A stretch of DNA of 64,000 nucleotides from Phaeoceros laevis (lineage: Eukaryota > Anthocerotophyta > Anthocerotopsida > Notothyladales), in assembly GCA_049999765.1 (NCBI GenBank), contig JBNGIQ010009204.1, positions 26,623 through 90,622 on the forward strand, given 5' to 3'. Of the stretch, positions 1 through 10,500 are shown one piece after another (the first letter of the stretch is position 1; each line of letters opens with the position of its first letter). Both the position numbers and the translations under genes were made by a program. The notes under the pieces were generated by a model, which was not told the origin of the DNA, did no database searches, and worked only from the letters and a program-made list of their open reading frames with translations.

Positions 1-2544
1 GGTCCAGAAATCTGGGCTCACGCCTTCCTCTTGCATCTGTTCATAGAGCCCCAGAGCCGCCTCACCTTGGCCTTGTTGAACATATGACACGAGCATCGCA
101 GTCCATGCCACAACATCTCGCTCATGTAACTCATCAAACACATTCTGTGCATCCAGGCTGCTCCCACACTTCCCATACATACTGACAAGGGTGGTACCGA
201 TAAAGACATCTAAATGGCATCCCTGTCTCTGAGTGATAGCATGTACTGCCTTCCCCAGTTCTAGAGATTTTACCTTAATGGATAATCCATGCACAAGATC
301 CTCATTCTCTGCTAGCATGCCACATGCTCGAAGCACGACCACGAAGGTCTGAATGTATGGGTGGGCACCTTCCTCCCACATCTGTTCATACATCCGCAAG
401 GCCCTGTCCTCTTGTCCCCGCTCAACATATGCTGCAATCACAGTGGTCCACGACATCGCGTTTCGCTGATGTAATTCATCAAACACACTTTGTGCATCCA
501 AGATGCTCCCACACTTGTCGTAAGTACAGACCAGGAAACCACCAACGATTGCATCTTTATGATGCCCCATGTTCCTAGCTTCAACGTGGATGGCCTTCAC
601 CTTTTCAAGGGTCTGTGACTTAATTGCTTGTCCACAGAGATCAACACCTACTTCACTCTCTGCAAGCATGCCACATGCTTGCAGTGTGCTCACAAGCGTC
701 CAATTGGTTGCATTTACTCCTGCTTCCTGCATGTGTTCGTACAGCTGCCAAGCCTTCTGTGCGTACACTTCGCCCTGCTCAACATACGCTGCAAGCATTG
801 CAGTCCACGATACAACATTTCGTTGGGACAACTCATGAAACACCTTCTCTGCATCTGTAATGCTCCGACACCTCCCATACATTGAGATCAAGGTGCTACT
901 GACAAAGACGTCTTCCTTATAGCCCCTCTTCTGTGCATCTGCATGTATTTTGATCCCCTTCTCCAGAGACTTTGCCTTGATGGACCGTTCATCAGCAACA
1001 GCACACGTTTCTTTCTCTGCAAGCATGCCACAAGCTTGGAGACCACAAACAAAACTTCGCCCATCTGGACTTATTCCATCCTTGCACATTTGCTCATACA
1101 ACTGCAAAACTTTCTCGGCCTGGCCCTGCTGGGCGTATGCTGCCAGCAAAGCATTCCACAACACAACATTTCGCTGTTGCACCCCATCAAAGACACTCTG
1201 CGCATCCACAATGCTCCCAAACTTCCCATACATACTAACAAGGCTGCTACCAACAAAGACATCCGAATGGTAGCCTTTTGTCCTAGCATCCGCATGCAGA
1301 TCAATCCCCTTGCGCAAAGCATTGTCCTTCCTACATCGTCCATCCCCCAGAACATGTGCTTCCTTCTCTGCAAGCGTGCCACATGCTTGGAGTGCACTGA
1401 CAAAGGACCGATCATTAGGACTTACCCCTTCATTCTTCATTTGTTCATACATTTCCAAGGCCTTTTCTGCTTGGCCCTGCTTGGAGTATGCAGCGAGCAT
1501 CACATTCCATGACACCACATCACGGTGGGACAGGAAACCAAAGACATTCTGTGCATCCGTAAGGCTCCCACACTTTGCATACATGTCTACAAGGCAGGTG
1601 CCTACTAACAAATCTGTCTCGTACCCATACTTCAAAGCTTCACGGTGAATGCCCTTCCCCTGTTCCAGGTCGGGAATGCTCCCACAAGCTTTAAGTAAGC
1701 TGACAATGGTGTACGAATTAGGCTGCACACCTTCGCCTTGCATCCACTGGTACAATCTCAGCGCCTTCCGACCTTGCCCGGACATGGTGTACCCAGATAT
1801 GACAGCTGTCCAGCAAAAGACGCTTCTCGTTTGCAACCCGGAGAACACCTGCAGAGCATCTTCAAGGCCACCACACCTCACTAACGTGCTAATGACACTA
1901 TCACCAAGAAAGCTTGCATACTCCTGCCCATGTCGGGCTAGATATGACAGTACTCGCTTGGCCTGAACCAGGGCCCTCTTTTTGGTACATGCCTTCAAGA
2001 GAATTTTATACATTTGTAGAGACGAGGCAATACCCTCCTGGTCCAAGATATCCAGGGCCTTGTCCAGCTGTCCCTTCTCGCACAATCTTTGCAGCTCGTC
2101 GGCTGCTGGGCTAGAAGACTTGACATAGGCACTCCCTTGCAATCTCCGAAGGCCAATCTGTAGCTGGACATCTAATGTGGTTGATCCCGAATCCACCCAG
2201 CTGGGCTTGTGCCGGTTGTTCACCCAGAAGCACTCCCTTGACAGCTTGCGCACTAACCCTGGCTGCACAGTGCTTCTCCTGTCCAAATTTCTTTCCCGGC
2301 CTTCAGAGGGTTCGCAAGATGGCTCCTCCCCCAGCTGCTGCTGTTGCCTCTCATCAAAGTTCCCGCCTGGATCAAAACCACTTCCACATCTCATCCTCCT
2401 GCAGTCTTTGGCCCATGAAGCAGCGTTTGTGAAGTACAAATTCCAGCTTGGAGCAGCGGCAGAGCATATTTTGTTTCCCAATCCCGCCGCTGTAGGATTG
2501 GAAGCAGCACGTTGCCATCGCGCAAAACGCAGAACAAAAACCAT
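1..2544 (-). CDS. PLS-class pentatricopeptide repeat protein, 3' end outside window
   Basis: The frame is open without a stop from an ATG at 2544 (in-frame TGA just upstream at 2548-2550) down to base 1, giving 848 codons with no intron. The N-terminus (MVFVLRFARWQRAAS) is basic and hydrophobic, as in mitochondrial presequences. A low-complexity linker follows, and repeats begin near residue 150 (LCEKGQLDKALDIL). S-type motifs (VSMYGKCGSI.DAQNVFDEL) alternate with P-type (VVSWTAMLAAYVEQG) and L-type motifs, so this is a PLS protein that binds organelle RNA. Whether it ends in E or DYW domains lies off the window. Oddity: several L motifs carry an insertion of about 14 residues after ACGMLAE(K/S/N)E. 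It belongs to a different subfamily from the 43-55 kb array. Subfamily function is inferred; PPR identity is secure. Confidence 0.9.
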   Translation of the reverse strand, partial: MVFVLRFARWQRAASNPTAAGLGNKICSAAAPSWNLYFTNAASWAKDCRRMRCGSGFDPGGNFDERQQQQLGEEPSCEPSEGRERNLDRRSTVQPGLVRKLSRECFWVNNRHKPSWVDSGSTTLDVQLQIGLRRLQGSAYVKSSSPAADELQRLCEKGQLDKALDILDQEGIASSLQMYKILLKACTKKRALVQAKRVLSYLARHGQEYASFLGDSVISTLVRCGGLEDALQVFSGLQTRSVFCWTAVISGYTMSGQGRKALRLYQWMQGEGVQPNSYTIVSLLKACGSIPDLEQGKGIHREALKYGYETDLLVGTCLVDMYAKCGSLTDAQNVFGFLSHRDVVSWNVMLAAYSKQGQAEKALEMYEQMKNEGVSPNDRSFVSALQACGTLAEKEAHVLGDGRCRKDNALRKGIDLHADARTKGYHSDVFVGSSLVSMYGKFGSIVDAQSVFDGVQQRNVVLWNALLAAYAQQGQAEKVLQLYEQMCKDGISPDGRSFVCGLQACGMLAEKETCAVADERSIKAKSLEKGIKIHADAQKRGYKEDVFVSSTLISMYGRCRSITDAEKVFHELSQRNVVSWTAMLAAYVEQGEVYAQKAWQLYEHMQEAGVNATNWTLVSTLQACGMLAESEVGVDLCGQAIKSQTLEKVKAIHVEARNMGHHKDAIVGGFLVCTYDKCGSILDAQSVFDELHQRNAMSWTTVIAAYVERGQEDRALRMYEQMWEEGAHPYIQTFVVVLRACGMLAENEDLVHGLSIKVKSLELGKAVHAITQRQGCHLDVFIGTTLVSMYGKCGSSLDAQNVFDELHERDVVAWTAMLVSYVQQGQGEAALGLYEQMQEEGVSPDFWT

Positions 2545-3119
2545 ACTTCAGCTGCAGTAGGCCAATAACTGGACTGAGAGAACCGTGGGAGCGTGCAAAG
2601 ACTGGAGGACTTCAAAGCTGTCGCGCTACGCCTGAGATGGAATGGCGATGGACAGTGAAGAACGACAGATTCCATCGCAACTTTCAGGAGCTTTAGAATA
2701 AATACTTGCAGCGCCATTCAGAGCTTCAGAGTAGTGCAATGCCAATGATCAGAGTCCTGGGCGTCTCCAGCCTCCGGGAACTTGAACACATGCATGTCTC
2801 AAAGCCTTTTAGAAATGAGCCCCGTTTGAGGATCGTGAGACCGCTTAGCTAGCAAGGTCAGACTCTGGTCAGAGATTCAAGTGCAGGTTTTCAATGAGCG
2901 ATGAGTTTTGGCTTTTAAGACATGAAGCCATTAGAAATGAGCCCCGCTTGAGCATCGTGAGACCCGTTAGATAGCAAGGTCAGACTCTGGTCAAAGAGTC
3001 AAGTGCAGGCTTTCAATGAGCGATGAGTTTTGGCTTACAAGACATGAAGCCTATGTAGTAACTCAAAGCGCCTTCCGGTAGCACCTGGAGGCGAACACAC
3101 GGTGCTCTTTGAGGCAAGA
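2545..3119. promoter_or_regulatory. Divergent intergenic region between PPR and glutaredoxin genes
   Basis: This 575-bp stretch separates two divergently transcribed genes and must hold both promoters. No convincing coding sequence is seen. Its main feature is a tandem duplication, annotated separately. Confidence 0.5.
2809..3049. repeat. Tandem duplication, 122-bp unit, two copies
   Basis: The unit begins TTAGAAATGAGCCCC at 2809 and again at 2931. The copies share the words AGCAAGGTCAGACTCTGGTC and CAATGAGCGATGAGTTTTGG, with scattered substitutions. It sits in the shared upstream region of the PPR and glutaredoxin genes. Confidence 0.85.
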
Positions 3120-4304
3120 ATGGCATCCATCCTCCACCCTCCACCCCAGGAAGCGCCAGAGCAGCATAGTTTATCATTATTTCGGCATCACAAGTGTAGC
3201 GGAGGCTGCTCTTGTTCCGCTTTGGCCTATCTTGGCCAAGGTAAACGCGTCTTCAGGACTGGTGTCCCTCCTGAGGGGTCTCTGAGGAAGCGATGCTGTC
3301 CGCCTGGAAAGCGGCAGCAGCTAGCTCCCTGCGGCGCAAACCAGCAGGTGTCAGTTCGTGCCTTGGCGTCTGAATCAATTCGCGGAAGAATTACTGTAGA
3401 ATCGGCCGGGTGATGCTTGTTGTTCCTGTGCAGTGGCGGTGATAAGGGCTTGGGATCACGTGTGCCAGCAGCTTAGGTCCTGCGCTGACAGCACCGACTC
3501 CCATGACGATTTCAAGCCGGTGATTAAAGCCCCTAATGCGGCTCCGTCAGTGCAAGAGCATATCGAGAAGGTTGTACAGGCTTTCCCGTGTGAGCAATTG
3601 CTGGAGCTCTCGTCCGAATCTTTGACAGCGACTGATGGGCACATTGGAGTTGCTTAAGACGCTTTTGTGATGTCGGCTGATCCTCTGAGCACGATGCTTG
3701 GGTGCAGGATGTGAAGGATAATCCTGTGATGGTTTACATGAAAGGAGTCCCAGAGGCTCCTCAGTGTGGCTTCAGTGCAGCTGTTGTTCGAATTTTGAAT
3801 GCTCACGGTGAGAGCATGTTCACCTTTAGTCGCTGTTGAATCCCTGAAACTGTTCGTGCTTGCTTTCTAGGTTTATTGCTGAACGGTCGCTATTTCTGCA
3901 TTACCCAGATGTGCCGTTCAAATCAAGAAATGTGCTGGTTGATCCTGAGCTAAGAAACGGCATAAAAACTTACAGGTGTGCAGCTTGCTGCCTTGGAGTC
4001 CGAACCCGTCTGGCATTTTCTGGTGTAAGAACGGACTTGGTTTCAATTCTCTGAGCTTTCCTGCTGCTTATCATGAATGCAGCAAGTGGCCCACCATTCC
4101 CCAGGTGTATGTAAACGGAGAGTTTGTAGGAGGTTCTGATATCATCATAAACATGCACAAGGTAAATTGCGGTTGCGTGCTGCCTGTGTCGCTGAGTTCT
4201 TGGTATCAGGATGTGGATCTCTTCCCTGAGATCTTTGCATCTTTTATGTACAGAATGGGGAACTGGAAACTCTTTTCAAGGAAGCCGGGATTGTCAAGAA
4301 GTGA
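3120..4304 (+). CDS. GRXS15: Monothiol glutaredoxin, mitochondrial GRXS15 type
   Basis: Six exons in consistent phase: 3120-3240, 3434-3570, 3708-3807, 3909-3975, 4083-4161 and 4254-4304, giving 184 aa. The core contains [16 protein letters not shown] with the CGFS monothiol site, then [13 protein letters not shown] and [11 protein letters not shown], which form the glutathione-binding groove. The preceding DSHDDFKP block is typical of plant GRXS15. In plants this protein binds a [2Fe-2S] cluster in the mitochondrial matrix and supports Fe-S cluster transfer. The residues before the DSHDDFKP block are the candidate presequence but look atypical. Exon 1 is the least certain part: its ATG fits a good donor (CAAG|GTAAAC) and keeps phase with the acceptor at 3433. 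The first donor after 3570 (GTTGTA) is weak but gives the expected EKDVKDNPV junction. Confidence 0.88.
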
Positions 4305-4954
4305 TCATGATTTGTAACGACAATTTTAGAAGGATATTCAGCTTAGTCAAATGAAGAGCATGCTTTCAAGCTGGAAGATGGTGGCAGTACCTTCCACAGG
4401 AAACTCGGTTTTCAAGTAACTTGGTAAAGTCAGCCCTTTGCGTACCTACTTGTCCGCGGACATTCTCCTCCACTATGAGCTCGTAGCATCACTAACCACA
4501 CAATTCAGTTATCTAAGTAGATGTTAGCAACCAGTGTGTGAGATCGGTGTTTGGGACATCAATTCTGGCTTTCTTGTTGCAAGTTTCCACCTGTGCTTCT
4601 ACATTGAGCCGAGAATTTCTGGGAATCGCGAGATTTTGTTGTTGTAAGAAGCTCACGTTCAACGTTCAACGCGTCAAATTCCCCAGCTGAAGACGCTGGC
4701 TTTTTCTGGCGATGAGCTAGTAGAGTGGATCGTGCCGTTGTGGGAACCCCGTGTTCTCGGGCAGCGTTTCCGACCTTTAGAGCTTGACAATTCGTAGTCA
4801 GGATTATTACATACAAGGACATGAACGGCTGAGCTGCAGTGTTGAGACATCTCTCAGCACTACTTATACTTTGAAGTTACAGGCATCCAAGGTATGCTTT
4901 GGAATGCACATTGAGTGATAGTCTCGGCTGGCACCTTCAACTTGTGGGGTAGTT
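4305..4954. other. Convergent intergenic region, no gene seen
   Basis: This stretch lies between the 3' ends of the glutaredoxin (+) and fibrillin (-) genes. It presumably holds both 3' UTRs. Short open frames here show no recognisable family. Confidence 0.4.
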
Positions 4955-6738
4955 CTAACTTAAGTACTCTGGCAATGGATCCCCTCCAACGTCCACACCA
5001 CTAACTACACGCACTAGCACATCCGGAGCTCCTGTTTGGTCCCTTGCAATCTGCATAGGCAAATCTCAAAATTTGGACTAGACAAAGACAACTTAGCGTA
5101 GGCAGTGCCTTGTGTTTGTCAGGAGTCTTACCAGGATCTCTTCGTCCAAATACGAGATCAGCAGTTGCCTTGAGAAGGATCCAGCTGCCATCATCTTGCG
5201 TTAGAGCTGTTCTCCAGAAATACTTACCGTCACATGCATACATGTCTTACTACCAGAGAAATGTAAACCAATTGTTAGATCAGGGAACGTGGGTGGCGTA
5301 CCAAGAGGAACTTTCAGACCCTCGTTCACTGCCTGCTTTACATATTCAGGAAAGCCTTGGTAAGCACCGAGCAGCTGGTCATAGACGCCCTTCAGTTGTG
5401 ATGGCACTGCCTCTCCTGGTAGACTCGGAGCTTCAAAAACTCCTTCCACGTATTCCTCTTTCAACTTCAAAGGGCCCTCCACAATAAGCTTAGTTGTCAA
5501 GGATACAGTGCTTTTGATCTGCATGCCACCAGAAGCTGATGCTCAGAGACACCTTACCTTACACTGCAAGAATATCATTCTTTTTATTCAAAAGGGCGGA
5601 CCTAGTCCTACATGACTCCCGTTCCTTGTGGTTAGGCTTTAAGGTTATTCATCCCTGTTACAAGGACAGTGGGCATGCCCAGGAATCATAATCATCCTGT
5701 TGCTAGAAAACTGGCATCCATCCCGCAACCGATTTTCGTGGCAAAAGAGCACTTACACTGTTTAGGAGGCTGACGGCAGCTACAACTGTTGCACCTTCCT
5801 CTGCGATTGTGATGGTTAAGGAACTTATATTCACCAGTGCTGATGGAAACCTCCTGAAAGTCGCACAAGCCCACAAGCAGCCGTCAACGTGTGACACAGG
5901 GGTACAGCAACGCGTCAACCTGCCAAATCGATGTCGTTTTCGAATTGGGTGTGGACGGGAATGAGACCTACAGCAACAGAAGTCGAGCAGCTCGCAGGCC
6001 AGGTGACCCTGCTGCAGCCCACTGAAAGTTCCACACACCTTCCAGCAAAGGAGACCTGCAACATGCCCGTCCCATCATGACGTTAGTCTTCGCAGGCAAG
6101 GAAGTCACATTGCTACGTTCATGTGGAGAGTGGTCGATATTCCTGGGATTCCACTTCTCACTGGGTCTAAAAACCGCAATGCAGCCACACAACAGCAATT
6201 GCAGAAGGCGTACGTGGTTGGCCTGGGTGTAGGATTCAAGCGTTCCAAGTTGAGTACTTTCTCATTCACATCAATACGTCCAGAATCACTTGCTGTGTTG
6301 GTGCTGAAAGCTTCAACTCCACCCACGTCCTTGATCTGCACAAGAGAACATCCAGGTGACAGGGACAGGTTCAATTATCCCCCAAACTCCCAATGCCTGA
6401 CCAGAATTTGTCGCAATGGATGAGGTGAGACTAACCGCCAGAAGAAGGGCCTCCTTTGCCGCTACTCGCTCCATTTCTTTTGCAAACTGTGCTGTGTTGC
6501 TACCGGTGCCTGTGGCGCTGGATTGGCATCTCCATCGACGTTCCGGCCTGCTGCTGCACAATTCCTGTGCAGGAAGCGAGGGCCAGGGAGCCCCTCGACG
6601 CCAGCCATGAAGGCTGAGCTGCCCGACTGACGAGTGGGTGGAAGAATGCGAGGGCACGATGACGGGGGCAGACAGCCCCAGCTGCACCTGCCGTGCAACA
6701 GCCATTTGCCTCTCTGCTGCCCTCTCCAACACTTGCAA
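4955..6738 (-). CDS. Plastid lipid-associated protein / fibrillin family
   Basis: Seven exons can be assembled with every junction in phase: 6738-6436, 6335-6214, 6055-5972, 5853-5757, 5518-5302, 5184-5132 and 5050-4955, for 323 aa. The first about 75 residues are Ser/Ala/Arg-rich and look like a chloroplast transit peptide; M12 (6705) is an alternative start. Family landmarks appear in order: LNLERLNPTPRPTTS, then SPLLEGVWNFQW (the fibrillin 'L.G.W.L.Y' block), RFPSALVNISSL, EEYVEGVFEAPS, RQLLISYLDEEIL and IARDQTGAPDVLVRV. Fibrillins are lipocalin-like proteins of plastoglobules and thylakoids. The EEYVEG and ISYLDEEIL blocks point to a leaf-type plastid subgroup rather than the chromoplast PAP1 type; the exact number is not assigned. 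Confidence 0.87.
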
Positions 6739-7515
6739 GGTGAACTGGGGAAGTTGCGTTGGTTATTTCACTGCAAAGGCCATTCCCCTTCAGCCATGCT
6801 CTGCGCCACACATCTTGTTAGTTAGCCAACGCGTGAGTGCATCGGATCCTCGTGTATCATTAGGGTGAAGGGCTTACTCCTAATACTCCACAAACCATTG
6901 TTTGCGGTGGCAGCTTCAAGTTGGGGCCACCCATTGCCACAACCAAGTGCAGCACGCTGGAAGTACCATGTGAGACCATCGAGGCATGGGCACAAACTTG
7001 TGAGCCCACCTGTTGAACCAAACTGGAGGCTGAGGTGACCGCATTGCTCTACTCGTGACATACCCATTAAGAGGTTGTGGCGAAGGAAGACGGAAGACTT
7101 CTCTCATCTGAAACGGCAGATTTATGTTCCCTTGGCTTCTCATTCAGATCATCCCGCATAGGAGTAGCCAGCAAGTTCATGCGGACCACTCATGTGGACC
7201 ACACAGGAATCAGAACAATTTAAAAAGCGAAACGGCATCAGCCTGAAACCTGATTCCCTGAAACAAGGGAGCCACAGGGGAAGGAACTACTGTAGTTAGT
7301 GTAGTAGAAGAGCAAAATGGGTGCGACATCGGGTCTTCCCCGCACCTCAGCAATTGCATGCCCGTTGAAATTATTACAAATTACACCTATATACTAAGCA
7401 CCGTACTGCATGCTGGTACCGTACTACAACCTGGAAGGTGGCAGATTTATGTCGGGCAGGCAAGGTCCCTATTACTCCCGAATGTTTGGTGGAGGCGGCG
7501 GGGCAAGATCTCAGC
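6739..7515. other. Intergenic region upstream of fibrillin and downstream of TTI1
   Basis: 777 bp. It should contain the fibrillin promoter and the TTI1 3' UTR. I see no conserved coding block or repeat. Confidence 0.35.
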
Positions 7516-10500
7516 TCAAAGTTCGTCCTTACACGAGTTTAATTTCACAAGCAGCTTCCCTGCCACAGTTCTGTCAACATTCAGCAAACCCTCCTTGTGA
7601 GCCGTGTATTGCAACCATAAAGCATCCTTCGGGGATGCTAAAGGGGGGAAAATCTCTGTGAAAGGAGGAAACTCAATGCCCAGTGCAGTGGGTGCTGCTG
7701 TTTCTGGTGCTCCCAAGGCCAAGTCAGCTGCAAGCACCCATACCAGATCTGCATCGATTGAAGACAGTGCCAGGAGGGCTTCGGCGGCAGCGTCCTGTAA
7801 TCCGGTCAAAGCACAACCAAGCGCCAAGATCCATGAAGCGACAACGCCCACCAGTCCTGCCAATGCAGGTGCGCTCTTGGTGCTTCTAGCAATCGAAGTC
7901 ACACAGTCTATCACTGCGTGCTGTACTTTCAGAACTTCAGCTGGTGATGAATATGACTCCTGCCCATGGGGATCACCTGCTTTTTTTTGCTGTAGCATGA
8001 ACATGTCGCTGGATCTTTGAAGCACAAGACCTTTTCCTGTATCAGAGGAACGCTGGTTGCAGAGAAGCTTGACCATTAATGGCAAAGCGTCTTTCTTCAT
8101 CCTTCGGTTGAAGAATTCCCCACCACCCAGGAAAGTAGCGTGAGCAATGACGGTAAGAGCCCGGATGACAACCTGCGCGATAATTCCCCAACGTCAGAGC
8201 AGTGTTTCACCATGACATTTTTGTCCTCGGACTCGTGATATGCAATGAAAAAACAAAATGGGGATGCCTTACCGGACTCTTTCTATGCTGTAAGCAAAGC
8301 ACTAGGTGTGGCCAGAGGCGATGCATGCTTGGTAATAGCTTCGTCCTAGTATTGCCAGACTCGTCGTCTTTTGAGCCGTCCTCTGAAAATAAACTCGAGC
8401 TCTTTCCCCCATGATCTCTTATCTGCAGCTTCGTCGATTTCTCAATTTTGTCCAGGGCCTCCAAATCAGCCAGACAACCAATACTGTGCTGCAGTCATAA
8501 CACGCAAAATTACAGATGCTCAATCATTTCAATGCTGTCGGAACTCGGTAGACTACTCCCAATAAGCTCAAACCTGACCAAATAGATCTTTAGTACAGCA
8601 GAGCCACGAATCAACTTGCAAAAAATCCTTTCCCACCCGGATTAGAGCCCACGGTGCTCATCCACTCCCCACAAGTACAACTAACAAGGATAGTACCACT
8701 CCAGTATCAACTTCTTTCAAACACCACCTGAAACAAGGAGGTTAAGTAGTACCTCAACCGTATCCAGAGCCAGCAAGCAGACTTGCTGTTCCTTTGCTGA
8801 AAGAAGAGGTACGCATGTGACCATGCATGATAAAGCAAGAGAACCAATGGCCCGAGAGGACTGCTGCCTTTCCTCAATGTCGGTTATCAAATTGTCAAAC
8901 CTTTCATCTTCTTGATCATGTTCTTTCTTGACACATGACAAGATTGTTTGAACAAGGTCGACAGAGTCCCTTGCTTTTGAAGCTGCCAAAGTGCTTTCAG
9001 CCTTTACTGCCTTACTTATCTCTCGTATACCCTGGACAATGGTGTCCATTGACGTTAACAGTGCAACTGTTTGCCAGGGACACCGGTGAAGAAGTCATAT
9101 GACATGAGAAACTGCAAAACTAGGATAGGCTTACCAGTAGGAGTGGGACCACATGCTCCGGATGCTGCTGTCTTGCAGGAATCTCCAGCTCAATTTGGAT
9201 ACTTCGTACCTACAAGGAGGAACAACTACGTATAAGACAACTCCTGTTGTACAATTCTCATGTGATATTATAATGGCAAAGGAGACAAGGAGAGAGAACG
9301 AACAGGCTCATGCAGGAGGGGCACGAAGTCAGGTGCTGCTCCGGTATGTTGAAGAATTGCAGCCAAGAGGCGTGGGGCATTAGGATGCATTTGTGTATGC
9401 CGTAATTGCCGACACAATGAGTCAACAATATGGTCTGCATTTTCCTTCACAAGTGCCTTCGCCTGCAAAGAAGCAATGGAAGCACGACAATGAACTTAGA
9501 TACCAGAATACCAGAATCTATAGATGGTCAAAAGCGCTTGTCTGCAACTATACTTATAGACCGCAACGTCTGAACACCCCGTGCACAAATGAACTAACAA
9601 CTTTGTGGAAGACTCACCGAGGAATAGCCACACTGATAAGAAATTGTTCGCAGCACAATGTCGGCAGCATGGCTGACATTGTAGTAGCTGGAGCCGAGTC
9701 TCTCCAACAAAGGACACAGCACCAATCCCAAAAACCCAGCTTCATCAAAAGCCTTCCCAAGTGCAATAGCACATACACCGACACCTTCCACTAAGACCTG
9801 GATAGATTAGGAGAATTCAAGACACACTCAAAAAACCTTCCATTCAATATGTACCTCGGTATACATCTATGCAGTTGTTCAACGCATGATCGAGATTAAC
9901 TTAATACCTGCTCAAGCATCAGAATATCGTGGACGACATGTGACGAGGAATTTACGATCTCTCCTGACATCATAATGCTCACATCTAGAACATTCCATAT
10001 CTCCATGTACTCATGAAGGATATTGCTGACACAACTCACAATACTCGTGGTTGAGCAACTGCCCTCTGCAGTTGTCCATTCCTGAAAATAATACTGCAAA
10101 GCTGAACTGAATTCAGTGTCTCCCCCACAGGCCTGTGAAACCATTCCATGGGAGGGCCCACGTATAAATGATGGCCTTTCAAAAAGACTCACAAGCTTGG
10201 TAGCCCAAGCTCCTGAAGCCCCGTACAAGACTTCGCTGATCAGTGCTGCGGCTCCTGCTGCTTCTCGAATCTGATGACCAGTGTCAAATATTGCACTTTG
10301 CTGTGCCAAGCTTTGCACAACAGATTCATTGCCCTCGGAGTGTCCTGTAACTTGTCGGAGCATAGCCAGGAGAGGCTCCATAAGCGTTGTAAGGCCTGCT
10401 CCATGCTTCTGGCCTGCTCATCAGTCATAACAGAATCAGCCCGACTTGCCAAAACAATCCGACATACATAGGAACGAACCTTCTGGGTTGGATACGACAA

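Noticed and set aside
324-1648. Several plus-strand frames of 80-190 codons at the left edge
   Set aside because: They are antisense shadows of the minus-strand PPR gene, whose frame stays open to the window edge.
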